A DNA stretch of 64,000 bases from Chryseobacterium shigense. Lineage in GTDB: Bacteria > Bacteroidota > Bacteroidia > Flavobacteriales > Weeksellaceae. A program made the translations under genes and the position numbers. The stretch's first letter is position 1, and each line of letters starts with the position of its first letter. The notes below the pieces were generated by a model, which ran no database searches, was not told where the DNA came from, and was given only the letters and a program-made list of their open reading frames with translations. Where the stretch lies: contig NZ_JACHLC010000001.1 in NCBI RefSeq assembly GCF_014207845.1, positions 1,798,001-1,862,000 on the forward strand, written 5' to 3'. This document shows, one piece after another, positions 33,788 through 42,415 of this stretch.

Positions 33788-34198
33788 ATGACTAAAATAA
33801 AGGAAACATCAACCAATTTTGCCAATAAAAAAGCTCTTGCCGACGAATGTCCGGAAATTTATGCATCCAATACAATTGGCGGACAATGGGCGCTTGCGAT
33901 CTGCTGTTACCTGATCAATGGTAAACTGAGATTTGGTGAACTGAAAAAACGCCTGAACAATATCACAGAAAGAATGCTCACCTTACAGCTCCGCAGGCTG
34001 GAAGCAGACAGAATTATCACCAGAACGGTTTACGCTGAAGTTCCGCCACGCGTGGAATACGAACTTACTGAAATCGGTTATAAACTGAAGCCCATTATTT
34101 TAGAATTTGAAAAATGGGGCAAAGAGCATAAGGAAATTATGAAAAATGCAGATTCTGTTTCTAATATGAAAAATGCAGATTCTGTTTCTAAGCTATAG
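33788..34198 (+). CDS. HxlR-family transcriptional regulator
   Basis: The protein has 136 residues and the HxlR winged-helix core: G-G-Q-W-A-L-A-I-C, L-R-F-G-E-L-K-K-R-L, I-T-E-R-M-L-T-L-Q-L-R-R-L-E and V-E-Y-E-L-T-E-I-G. One cysteine (residue 20) lies near the N-terminus, and another at 37-38 in I-C-C-Y-L could sense electrophiles. The last 19 residues contain M-K-N-A-D-S-V-S-N repeated, from a 27-bp tandem duplication (about 34139-34192). Probably represses the divergent flavoprotein gene and itself. Confidence 0.9.
   Translation: MTKIKETSTNFANKKALADECPEIYASNTIGGQWALAICCYLINGKLRFGELKKRLNNITERMLTLQLRRLEADRIITRTVYAEVPPRVEYELTEIGYKLKPIILEFEKWGKEHKEIMKNADSVSNMKNADSVSKL
34139..34192 (+). repeat. 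27-bp tandem duplication in the HxlR gene tail
   Basis: Two copies of a 27-bp unit (ATGAAAAATGCAGATTCTGT and TTCTAAT/TTCTAAG) sit head to tail and encode M-K-N-A-D-S-V-S plus N or K. Near-identity implies a recent duplication; the frame is preserved. Confidence 0.8.
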
Positions 34199-34213
34199 GA
34201 ACTGTAAATCTAA

Positions 34214-34275
34214 ATTTTGGCTAAAGCCGGACTGCATTTGTTTTTATTGAACGGACTAAAGTCCATTCCTATTGA
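34214..34275. repeat. 62-bp interspersed repeat, copy 1
   Basis: It has the layout ATTTTGGCTAAAGCC, GTTTTTAT, CGGACTAAAGTCCAT, CCTATTGA, and aligns without gaps to 39851-39912. The inner hairpin is GGACTAAAGTCC here and GGGCTAAAGCCC in copy 2, a paired change that keeps the stem. Confidence 0.8.
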
Positions 34276-34431
34276 TGCAAACAAATCTCTCAGTAATGGA
34301 AGCCTATATTTTATTCGGGATTAAAATTCTCATCTATGACCGCGTAAAGAAAATATTTTTTTTCATTTATTTTAGTATATAGGGTTAATAATCTGTAATT
34401 TTAGTGGGCTATAATTACCAAAAAACAACCT

Positions 34432-34941
34432 ATGAAAAATTCAATGCTTTTAATTGCCATATCTGCTGCTGTTCTTTCCGGAATCTCCGTGAAAGGGCAG
34501 AAAATTTCAGACGGCCAGACTGTAGAAGTCAACGGAATGAGTGTCACTTTCAATATTTTAAACAAAGAAAGTGTTGAAGCAGGCGGAAAACCATATGACC
34601 GCTATAAAGTTTCGGCATCTGTAAAAAATACGTCAGATAAAGCCTACAACATCCGTCTTTCCTCTTATCCGCAGATCGTGAGCAATACGGGGCTTGTGGA
34701 GCTGGACTGTATCAATGCGACCGGAGCAAAACTGACTTCTAAGAAGATTGAGCTTAAAATGAAGCCCCAAATGATCAATGTAACCTACTCTGCTTACGAT
34801 AAATCCGGAAAATTTGCAACCAGTACAATTCCTGTGACCGGAAGTTATTATTTTGATCCGGGAGATACCATCAGCGATAATGCCATTTTTATTGTTCCCC
34901 AGGGTGAAAAGCCGGATGTTTCAGTAAGAAATCTGAGATAA
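34432..34941 (+). CDS. Secreted beta-rich hypothetical protein
   Basis: The protein has 169 residues with a signal peptide ending S-V-K-G-Q. The mature part looks like an Ig-like beta sandwich (alternating strands, V-S-A-S-V-K-N-T-S-D-K-A-Y-N). It is probably periplasmic or surface-exposed. It is followed after 1 bp by the von Willebrand A lipoprotein gene, so the two are likely co-transcribed and related in role. Confidence 0.7.
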   Translation: MKNSMLLIAISAAVLSGISVKGQKISDGQTVEVNGMSVTFNILNKESVEAGGKPYDRYKVSASVKNTSDKAYNIRLSSYPQIVSNTGLVELDCINATGAKLTSKKIELKMKPQMINVTYSAYDKSGKFATSTIPVTGSYYFDPGDTISDNAIFIVPQGEKPDVSVRNLR

Positions 34942-34942
34942 T

Positions 34943-35770
34943 ATGAAATACTCTTTAATCCTGCTTTCTGTAATTTTCCTGTCAGGATGCAGTAAAACCG
35001 AAAATAAATCCGTTCAGAAAAACGAACTTCCTCCACAGAATATTGCTTTGGTAATAGACAGATCAATATCTATGTACTCCATAGATTTTAAACCAAACAG
35101 GTCAGGAGCCGTTCTGAATGTTCTAAAAAAAGTAATTTCTTCCAAAAAAGATAATCAGGCTTTTTCCATCGTGGTTTTTGCAGGTAACTCCTACCTGATC
35201 TGTCCATTGACAAAAAATAAGCAGGAATTACTCACAGCTCTTGATAAAACGGCCAAACAGATAACGCATATAGGACCACTGAAATTCGGCACCAGTTTTT
35301 CACATGCATTACTGAACGCATTATACTCCTTAAAAGGTCATAAGGGACAAAATTCAATTCTTTTCTTTTCAGACGGAAATACTACTATAGATTCCTATCC
35401 TATCAATATACCTATAGATGAGGCCGTCACCAATAATATTCCTATTAACTCCATTGTAATTACTCCGAAAGACTTCGCAATTTCACCCACAACAATGGAT
35501 TTAAACTATAAAATGGGATTCGAAAAAGTAAAGGCAATACCTGTTGATACCGTTAAAGCCAAACAAATACCTGCTAAAACAGGTGGGATTTTTAAAATTT
35601 TTTATACTCAGAAAGATTTTGATCAATTTGATTTAAAAAATATCATCGATCATACAAATTATCAATTGCCGGCAAAGAAAAATCCCTCCCAAACAGATCC
35701 TAAAAAGTTAATAATGATCTATTCAGAAATTGAAAAGAAGAATGACAGTATTGCAAAACTTTATCAATAA
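34943..35770 (+). CDS. von Willebrand factor A domain lipoprotein
   Basis: The protein has 275 residues. The lipobox is F-L-S-G-C16. A VWA domain begins I-A-L-V-I-D39-R-S41-I-S43, the MIDAS metal site, with a later S-D-G-N-T motif. The C-terminal tail is Lys/Asn-rich. It probably mediates metal-dependent protein binding at a membrane. It starts 1 bp after the secreted beta-rich protein gene. Confidence 0.82.
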   Translation: MKYSLILLSVIFLSGCSKTENKSVQKNELPPQNIALVIDRSISMYSIDFKPNRSGAVLNVLKKVISSKKDNQAFSIVVFAGNSYLICPLTKNKQELLTALDKTAKQITHIGPLKFGTSFSHALLNALYSLKGHKGQNSILFFSDGNTTIDSYPINIPIDEAVTNNIPINSIVITPKDFAISPTTMDLNYKMGFEKVKAIPVDTVKAKQIPAKTGGIFKIFYTQKDFDQFDLKNIIDHTNYQLPAKKNPSQTDPKKLIMIYSEIEKKNDSIAKLYQ

Positions 35771-35837
35771 CAAATTACAGGAATAGTATATTTCGCTACA
35801 TTATAAGTCTAAAAAATCAGATTCCTGAAACAGTAAC

Positions 35838-36386
35838 CTACTCTATCCAAAGTGGTTTCTGCTCCAGCACATGTTGATAAACAGGACAATTTTCAGCATG
35901 AGCTCCCTTCAGATATCCGGTACTCATTAAAAATTCATTGACAATTTCGCCGCCTGTGAATTTAAAGGTCTTTTTGAAAAGCTTCATCCATTCCTGAAGG
36001 GTTTTCGGATGATGATGCTCCAGCCATTTTTCAAATGAGCCGAATTCTTTCTGAAGTTCTGTAATGGTTTTAGCGTTTTCAATGGCAGCATTTACTTTCA
36101 GGCGGTTCCGGATGATTCCGGGGTCATTCAGTAATCTTTCACGGTCTTCTTCCGTATAAGCTGCAATGGCCTGAATATCAAAATTGCTGTATGCTTTCCT
36201 GAAACTTTCTTCCTTTTTTAATACCGTTTCCCAGCTCAGTCCCGCCTGGTTGATTTCCAGGATCAGCCTTCCGAAAAGTTCATTATCATCATGAATCGGA
36301 AATCCGTAATGGTTGTCGTGATAGTTTTTATGAAGCTCCTTTTTGTTTTCCGGCTTCATCCCTTCTATTGCTGAACAATAACTCAT
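35838..36386 (-). CDS. tag: DNA-3-methyladenine glycosylase I
   Basis: The protein has 182 residues. Tag-family signatures are the N-terminal S-Y-C, Y-H-D-N-H-Y-G-F-P-I-H-D-D-N-E-L-F and L-E-I-N-Q-A-G-L-S-W. A C-terminal H-A-E-N-C-P-V-Y likely completes the zinc site. It excises 3-methyladenine in base excision repair. It overlaps the preceding MazG-like gene by 4 bp. Confidence 0.93.
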   Translation of the reverse strand: MSYCSAIEGMKPENKKELHKNYHDNHYGFPIHDDNELFGRLILEINQAGLSWETVLKKEESFRKAYSNFDIQAIAAYTEEDRERLLNDPGIIRNRLKVNAAIENAKTITELQKEFGSFEKWLEHHHPKTLQEWMKLFKKTFKFTGGEIVNEFLMSTGYLKGAHAENCPVYQHVLEQKPLWIE

Positions 36387-36703
36387 TTAAATAAATTCTC
36401 TGTTTTGGTTAAAAATTGTTCCAATGCTTCTTTAATATCAATACCGGTACGGTCTGCCAATACAATCAGCCACCAGATATTCTCCCCAAGCTTATACTGC
36501 AGTTCTGCTTCAGAATCTTTTTTCAGCCATCTCTTTTGGTGCGACATGATATCCCTTCCCACTAATCCTGCATCCGTAAGATATGCAAGTGTATCCTCCT
36601 CCAGCGACCATTCCGTGCCGTGATGCTGTTTTTCCAGCTGATGATATTCTTCTCTGATCGCCAGAGAGCGTTTTATGATTTCGTCAAAATTATTTTGATC
36701 CAT
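36383..36703 (-). CDS. MazG-like protein
   Basis: The protein has 106 residues, all helical. The E-E-Y-H-Q-L-E-K-Q-H-H-G-T-E-W-S and L-G-E-N-I-W-W-L-I-V-L-A-D-R segments match small MazG-like proteins related to nucleotide pyrophosphohydrolases. It is coupled to tag by a 4-bp overlap, suggesting a joint role in nucleotide or DNA damage clean-up. Confidence 0.78.
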   Translation of the reverse strand: MDQNNFDEIIKRSLAIREEYHQLEKQHHGTEWSLEEDTLAYLTDAGLVGRDIMSHQKRWLKKDSEAELQYKLGENIWWLIVLADRTGIDIKEALEQFLTKTENLFK

Positions 36704-37051
36704 TATTTGTTTTTGAGATTAATGATCCTGAACAATTCAGATGATAAAGATAAGGCAGGATTATGACAACTGTTTGTCAGTGGCATTTTTATTTATGGAA
36801 TACTTTTTCATTTCAGAAGGATGTATTGAGTTTTTTAACCACTGATTTGCACAGATCATTATGTATAATTCTAATAATTTCAATAATATATAACATAATT
36901 ATCTGTGAAATTTCTGGTGAATGAAAAAAACAGAAAATATTGAGGTTTTGTTTTTAATGATAAAATATATCATAAATTTCTACATCCCCATCTTTTGTAA
37001 TATAAAATTTTAAAGAAACACCATAAATTAGAGCTCTCAAAAAAACAATGC
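36704..37051. other. Spacer with a decayed repeat copy
   Basis: No gene. 36839-36918 is a diverged copy of the element at 45965-46042. The remainder is AT-rich and presumably holds the promoters of the flanking divergent genes. Confidence 0.5.
36839..36918. repeat. CACTGATTTGCACAGAT element, decayed copy
   Basis: CCACTGATTTGCACAGAT, then GTATAATT, AATTTCAATAA and ATAACATAATTATCTGTGAAA, matches the element at 45965-46042 along its length. Its right arm has lost most of the inverted match. Confidence 0.7.
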
Positions 37052-37966
37052 ATGAAACGTCTTTTGTCCTTTATTTTTATTCTGCTCTTTATTTCCTTTA
37101 ATGCCCAGACTATTTACTCTAAAGCTTATGGCAGTCCTAAAGGTGTACCTGTTATTTTCATCCATGGCGGACCGAGCGGAAATGCGACATTATTTGAAGG
37201 AACTACCGCTCAAAAGCTTGCAGATAAAGGATTTTATGTGATTGTATACGACAGACGCGGAGAAGGCAGATCCAGAGACGATAATGCTTCTATGACTTTT
37301 AAAGAAAGTTTTGAAGACCTCAACAGCATTTATAAAACATATGACCTCAGAAAGGCTAATATCATTGCCCACAGTTTCGGAGGGATCATTGGCACTTTAT
37401 TTACACAGAGCTTTCCGGAAAAGGTAAGCTCATTAACTCTGGCCGGGGCTTTATTTTCCCAGCAGGAAACCTACGATCATATTCTGAAAGAGGCTAAAGA
37501 GAAATTCAAAAATGATCCATCGAAGCTAAAAGAAATCTCAGAGATTGAAAGTTTAAGTAAAAACTCAGCAGATTACAGAAAAAGATGCTACAATATTGCC
37601 GGCGACATGAAATTCTTTACGATGCCTTTCCCAACCCCTGAAAGCCAGAAGCTAAGATCTGAATATGAAGCCGGTGAATTCTACGCTGCCAATTTCAGAA
37701 ACCCGGAATCACCATTAAAATTCTACAAAAATGAAAGCCGCAACAATATTGATAATACTTCTGTTTTAAAAGAAATCAGAAAACGGGGAATCCCAATTTT
37801 CGCAGTTTATGGTAAGGATGACGGAATATTTTCGAAAAAACAGCTTAATGATATGAAGAATATTGCCGGGAAAAAACATTTCAGACTGATAGATAACTGT
37901 TCCCATTATTTATTTGTGGATCAGCAGCAGGAATTTCTGGATTTTATAAGTTCACAGATGAAATAA
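37052..37966 (+). CDS. Secreted alpha/beta hydrolase
   Basis: The protein has 304 residues. A signal peptide ends I-S-F-N-A-Q (19). The oxyanion motif H38-G-G-P and nucleophile S108 in A-H-S-F-G-G are those of the proline iminopeptidase-like subgroup. A late D in Y-G-K-D-D-G and an H in N-C-S-H-Y complete the triad. It probably hydrolyses esters or peptides in the periplasm. Confidence 0.88.
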   Translation: MKRLLSFIFILLFISFNAQTIYSKAYGSPKGVPVIFIHGGPSGNATLFEGTTAQKLADKGFYVIVYDRRGEGRSRDDNASMTFKESFEDLNSIYKTYDLRKANIIAHSFGGIIGTLFTQSFPEKVSSLTLAGALFSQQETYDHILKEAKEKFKNDPSKLKEISEIESLSKNSADYRKRCYNIAGDMKFFTMPFPTPESQKLRSEYEAGEFYAANFRNPESPLKFYKNESRNNIDNTSVLKEIRKRGIPIFAVYGKDDGIFSKKQLNDMKNIAGKKHFRLIDNCSHYLFVDQQQEFLDFISSQMK

Positions 37967-38017
37967 AAATTTCTATGAGTAAGTAAGGATTTTAAGTTTT
38001 TAAGAATATTGAATTAA

Positions 38018-38114
38018 AATGCTTCGACTCCGCTCAGCATGACATCGCTGTAAATTAATCGCTAATAAAAACAGTTAGTATTAGCAATGTCATGCTGAGC
38101 GGAGTCGAAGCATT
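38018..38114. repeat. Large inverted repeat with perfect 28-bp arms
   Basis: 38018-38045 (AATGCTTCGACTCCGCTCAG then CATGACAT) is the exact reverse complement of 38087-38114. Between them GCTAATA (38061-38067) pairs with TATTAGC (38079-38085). The unit lies between convergent genes and can form a long hairpin on either strand. I associate GCTTCGACTCCGCTCAGCAT with a palindromic repeat family in Chryseobacterium genomes. Confidence 0.85.
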
Positions 38115-38171
38115 CCCATATATCAAAAATTAATAATAAGGAAAACTTATTTTCTATAAAATTATTATCTA

Positions 38172-38202
38172 CAAAAAAGCCTCCGAATATTCCGGAGGCT
38201 TT
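38172..38202 (-). terminator. Efflux operon terminator
   Basis: AAAGCCTCCG (38176-38185) pairs with CGGAGGCTTT (38193-38202). The minus strand continues TTTTTTG. It ends the operon 43031-38220. Confidence 0.85.
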
Positions 38203-38219
38203 GTATTAATTCATAAAAT

Positions 38220-39794
38220 TTAGTGTACGCCACTCAAATCTATTTTTTCTTTGCTTTTTCTTTCTTTAATGAAAAGGATAAATGGTATACATACCAGGAA
38301 TATTACTCCTAAGTAAAGGAACACATCCATATAGGACAGTACTGTAGCCTGTTTCGTTACGGACATATCCAGCATTTTATAAGCCGCATTCATGGCTGCA
38401 TCCGGAGTCATTCCTTTTGCGACAAAACTGGCTTTTAATGCATTTAAGCGCTGCTGTACTTCAAAACTGTTCTCATCGAGGTGGGAGATCAGGTTGAGCC
38501 TGTATTTCTGGCCTGCGTTGGCAATAAATGTAGTAATTGCTGCAATTCCGAAGGAACCTCCAAGCTGTCTCATCATTCCCGTGAATGCTGCTCCCTGACC
38601 AATTTCCTGTCCTTTCAGTGTGCTTAAAGACAATGAAGTGATCGGGATAAACAGAAGTCCCAAACCGGCTCCCCTTACAATCAGCATCCAGAAAAAGGCA
38701 TCTTTGCTGGTGTCCGGTGTAAGGATTTTATACCCCCAGAAACTATAGATAAAGAAGATAAACAGTCCCAGGGAAACTAAAATCTGCTGTTTTGCTCCTT
38801 TGGAAAGAAGTCTTCCGATGATGGGCATCATAAAGGCTGTCGTCAATGCTGCAGGAATCATCAAAGCTCCCGACTGTAAGGCCGTCCATCCCAAAATACT
38901 TTGCGTATAAAGCGGTACAATGAAGGTAGAACCATATAATCCAAATCCTAAAACGAATGACATGACGGTTCCGATCCTTAAGTTCCCATTTTTCAATACT
39001 CTAAGTTCCACGATAGGATATTTGAAGGTAAGTTCCCGCCAGAGGAAAAGGATAAATCCTAATACTGCAGATACGGTGAATGCCACAATCATTCCGCTTT
39101 CAAACCAATCTTCCTCGTGACCTCTTTCCAGAATAAACTGTAAAGATCCTACGGTAACTGCCAGTAAACCGATTCCTATCCAGTCGACATCTGAAACCTT
39201 CCGTTTTTCAGCATATTTCGGACTTTTTACGAATTGTAAGGTCATCAGCGTTGCTGCAATTCCAATCGGAATATTGATGTAGAAAATATACGGCCAGCTG
39301 AAATTATCTACGATATACCCTCCCAATGGCGGACCTAAAGTAGGACCAATAATTACTCCCAATCCGTAAATGGCCTGTGCCATACTTCTTTTTTCAATAG
39401 GATATGATTCTGTAATGATGGTCTGTGAAGTTACCAAGAGTGCTCCTCCACCTATTCCCTGCATCAGCCTGAAAAATACAAGCTCCCAGATATTGGTGGC
39501 ATTTCCGCATAAGAAGGAAAAGACGGTAAATATGATAATGGAGGCTGCAAAGTAATTTCTACGTCCGAACTGCTGAGACAGCCAGCTCGTCATCGGCACG
39601 ATAATTACGTTACCGATTGCATAAGCTGTAATCACCCAGCCTACTTCAGAAAGTGTGGCTCCCAGGTTCCCCTTCATCTCGTTCAGGGCAACGTTCACAA
39701 TCGTGGAGTCCACAATTTCAAGCAGAGCACAAAGGATTGCCGTGATCGTAATGATCACTCTCCGGGCTCCATATTCTACTAATGAATCTTGCAT
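38220..39794 (-). CDS. DHA2 family drug efflux MFS permease (EmrB-like)
   Basis: The protein has 524 residues and 14 predicted transmembrane helices. DHA2 signatures include L-E-I-V-D-S-T-I-V-N-V-A-L near the first helix and G-P-T-L-G-P-P-L-G-G-Y in helix 5 (motif C). It pumps drugs across the inner membrane in a tripartite complex with the adaptor and TolC-like proteins encoded upstream. A 187-bp gap with a 62-bp repeat separates it from the adaptor gene. Confidence 0.93.
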   Translation of the reverse strand: MQDSLVEYGARRVIITITAILCALLEIVDSTIVNVALNEMKGNLGATLSEVGWVITAYAIGNVIIVPMTSWLSQQFGRRNYFAASIIIFTVFSFLCGNATNIWELVFFRLMQGIGGGALLVTSQTIITESYPIEKRSMAQAIYGLGVIIGPTLGPPLGGYIVDNFSWPYIFYINIPIGIAATLMTLQFVKSPKYAEKRKVSDVDWIGIGLLAVTVGSLQFILERGHEEDWFESGMIVAFTVSAVLGFILFLWRELTFKYPIVELRVLKNGNLRIGTVMSFVLGFGLYGSTFIVPLYTQSILGWTALQSGALMIPAALTTAFMMPIIGRLLSKGAKQQILVSLGLFIFFIYSFWGYKILTPDTSKDAFFWMLIVRGAGLGLLFIPITSLSLSTLKGQEIGQGAAFTGMMRQLGGSFGIAAITTFIANAGQKYRLNLISHLDENSFEVQQRLNALKASFVAKGMTPDAAMNAAYKMLDMSVTKQATVLSYMDVFLYLGVIFLVCIPFILFIKERKSKEKIDLSGVH

Positions 39795-39850
39795 AATATT
39801 TTTACAAATGTTTGTATGAATGTAAAATGTAGAATGAATTCATGATCTGA

Positions 39851-39912
39851 ATTTTGGCTAAAGCCAATGGAAATTGTTTTTATATAAGCGGGCTAAAGCC
39901 CGTCCCTATTGA
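39851..39912. repeat. 62-bp interspersed repeat, copy 2
   Basis: Same length and layout as 34214-34275: ATTTTGGCTAAAGCC, ATTGTTTTTAT, GCGGGCTAAAGCCCGT, CCCTATTGA. It lies inside the efflux operon between the adaptor and permease genes. Confidence 0.8.
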
Positions 39913-39981
39913 ATATCTAGATCTTTTACTATTTAGATTCTTCAATCAATCATAAATACATATTACATGAATACATCTATA

Positions 39982-41085
39982 CTATTTCAGTGCTACTTCT
40001 GCCTTCACATTCATTCCTGTTCTCAGTCTTTTTGCAATATCTTTATCAAGGTTTACAAAATCTATTTTTACAGGAAGTCTCTGAACTACTTTTACGAAGT
40101 TACCGCTGGCATTATCCGGAGGCAGGATTGAAAAGGTAGCCCCTGTTGCAGGAGAGAATGAGCTTACAACACCGTTAAATTCTTTATCCGGGAAAGCATC
40201 GATCTCAATTTTCACTTTCTGCCCTTCCACCATTTTATCTACCTGTGTTTCTTTGAAGTTCGCCACTACCCATTTCTGGTCGTTCTTAACCAAAGCAAAA
40301 AGCTGGGATCCGGCTTGCAGATACTGTCCTGCCTGCGTGGAAACTTTTCCTACATATCCGTCTTCCGGAGCAAGGATTACTGTGTATGACAAATTTAATT
40401 TAGCGTTTTCCACATCTACCTCTCTCTGTTTTGCCACTGAACCGGCTACGCTGATCTGCTGAGAGCTTGCTGCTGTCTGGGAAGATGCAATGGTAGTTTG
40501 CTGTGCAATCTGATTTCTCTGGTCAACCAAAACCTGAAGCTGTCTGTCCGCAGATTGTTTTGCTGCTAAAGCCTGCTCGTACTGCTGTTCTGTGATAGAA
40601 TGATCTTTTACAAGATTGGCGTATCTTTTCAGATCCTGTGATGTTTTCCAAACATTAACCTTTGCTGCTTCTATCTGTGCGTTTGCTGTTGTTACAGCTG
40701 CCTGGGAAGAGCTGATATTTTTTGAAGTGGCAGTAGTGGTAGCTTCTGCATTTGAAATATTGCTTCTGGCTGTTGATAAAGCAGCCTGAGCCTGTTCAAG
40801 AGTCATTTTCTGATCTCTGTTATCAAGAATCACCAAAGTATCTCCTTTTTTTACGAACTGGTTGTCTTTTACTTTTACCTCTGCTACATACCCCGAAATT
40901 TTAGAAATTACCGGTGCCATGTTGGATGTAATCTGTGCATCGTCAGTTTCTTCGTGATACTGCCCGTATGTAAAAGCTTTGTACCCGTAGATTCCTCCAC
41001 CGATTACTACTACGGCTAAGATGAGAGGAAAAACTAAACTTTTTTTCTTTTTAGGTTCTGGTGCTTGTGTATTATTATTTTCCAT
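39982..41085 (-). CDS. HlyD/EmrA-family membrane fusion protein
   Basis: The protein has 367 residues. A basic N-terminus and one transmembrane helix (about 19-35) are followed by a biotinyl-lipoyl motif (I-S-G-Y-V-A-E-V-K-V-K-D-N-Q-F-V-K-K-G-D), a long Ala/Gln-rich coiled coil (about 85-215) and a beta-barrel domain. It links the MFS permease to the outer-membrane channel. It is 16 bp after the TolC-like gene. Confidence 0.93.
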   Translation of the reverse strand: MENNNTQAPEPKKKKSLVFPLILAVVVIGGGIYGYKAFTYGQYHEETDDAQITSNMAPVISKISGYVAEVKVKDNQFVKKGDTLVILDNRDQKMTLEQAQAALSTARSNISNAEATTTATSKNISSSQAAVTTANAQIEAAKVNVWKTSQDLKRYANLVKDHSITEQQYEQALAAKQSADRQLQVLVDQRNQIAQQTTIASSQTAASSQQISVAGSVAKQREVDVENAKLNLSYTVILAPEDGYVGKVSTQAGQYLQAGSQLFALVKNDQKWVVANFKETQVDKMVEGQKVKIEIDAFPDKEFNGVVSSFSPATGATFSILPPDNASGNFVKVVQRLPVKIDFVNLDKDIAKRLRTGMNVKAEVALK

Positions 41086-41101
41086 TTTGGTTTGAGTCTG
41101 A

Positions 41102-42415
41102 TTATTTAATTGTTAAAGTACCTGTTGTCTGTAATAGTTTTCTGTAAGCTAAAGCGGCATCTGCCTTTGCATTGATTACGCCTACGTTAGCCGATATCTG
41201 GGCAGCGTCTGCATCCAGAAGCTCTGTCATGGTTGCAAGGCCGTTGTCATATTTGTTTTTGGTAATTCTGTAGTTTTCATTAGCCTGTTCTGCAGTTTTT
41301 TCATACACGGTGATTCTTTTTTTAGAATAATCTGCGTTCTGGTATTCTCTGTTCACGTCAAGCTTGATGTTATCATTCAGTAATTCGTCATTGGCTGCAA
41401 GCTGCTTTTCTCTTGCCTGGGATTGTCTTAATGCAGAGTTTTCTTTCCAGATATTGGATAAATTATAAGAGATACCAACTCCTACATTTACAGCATTGTA
41501 TACGGTAAGAAATTTCGGAATATCTGCCGCTACATACCCTCCGGTAAATGCAATTGAAGGAAGATTTTCAGCTTTTGCCGATTTTGTTCCCAGTTCCGCA
41601 GCTTTTCTTTGCTGGGCCAAAGCCTGTAAGTCTTTACGGTTTTCTCTGGCTTCATTTACATAGTAATCTACAGCTTTTACTTCAGAGCCTTCATCAATAT
41701 AATTCTGGTCCACTTCAATTTCTGTAGTTTCCGGAATTCCCAACAGCAGGTCCATATTGATATTCGCAATATTGTAGTTGTTTTTAGCCTCCAATAACTG
41801 CAGCTCGATATTTGAAGTCTGAAGATTGGCTTTTAAACGGTCGTTTCTTGCAATAACTCCATTATTTTCAAGCTTTAGAAAAGTTTCATCCCTTTTTTGA
41901 GAAGCAGTTAAATTTTCTTCCAAAACTTTAATGGACTGATTGGCTTTAAATAAATTGTTATAAGCCTGGGCTACGTTGTAAGCAATCGCTACTTTATCAT
42001 TTTCTGTGCTTAGTTTTGATGCTTCCACCAGATATTTTGCAGACTGGATACCATATTTAATTCTTCCGCCGCTGTAAATAGGAACACTAAGATTGGCAGA
42101 TCCGTAAGCAACCTGATGCACTACCGGACTTCCTTCTCCTGAAGCACCTGAAATCTTCAGATCCACAGTAGGTTTAAGCGGAAGGTACATATAACTTCCC
42201 GAAACTTTAAGTTCCGGAAGCTGCCTGTTTTTGGCTTCCAAAAGGTCTGCCGTAGCTTCTTCAATTTTAGCGGCATCTATCTTAAGGCTTTTACTGTTCT
42301 GGATACCCAGCTGCACGGCTTCATCGAGAGTGAGCTGTTTTTTCTCCTGAGCATTTATGGTGGCAATTCCCATGAAAAGGGATAATGCGAATACCGAATT
42401 ATTTATTCTCTTCAT
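41102..42415 (-). CDS. TolC-family outer membrane efflux protein
   Basis: The protein has 437 residues, with a signal peptide (to about A-T-I-N-A-Q) and two outer membrane efflux repeats with long coiled helices (L-T-L-D-E-A-V-Q-L-G-I-Q-N-S). It forms the trimeric exit duct for the efflux complex. Its start overlaps the tetR-like gene by 17 bp. Confidence 0.93.
   Translation of the reverse strand: MKRINNSVFALSLFMGIATINAQEKKQLTLDEAVQLGIQNSKSLKIDAAKIEEATADLLEAKNRQLPELKVSGSYMYLPLKPTVDLKISGASGEGSPVVHQVAYGSANLSVPIYSGGRIKYGIQSAKYLVEASKLSTENDKVAIAYNVAQAYNNLFKANQSIKVLEENLTASQKRDETFLKLENNGVIARNDRLKANLQTSNIELQLLEAKNNYNIANINMDLLLGIPETTEIEVDQNYIDEGSEVKAVDYYVNEARENRKDLQALAQQRKAAELGTKSAKAENLPSIAFTGGYVAADIPKFLTVYNAVNVGVGISYNLSNIWKENSALRQSQAREKQLAANDELLNDNIKLDVNREYQNADYSKKRITVYEKTAEQANENYRITKNKYDNGLATMTELLDADAAQISANVGVINAKADAALAYRKLLQTTGTLTIK

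Noticed and set aside
34214..34275. CRISPR-like repeat
   Set aside because: The unit occurs as single dispersed copies, not as a spaced array, and no cas genes are present.
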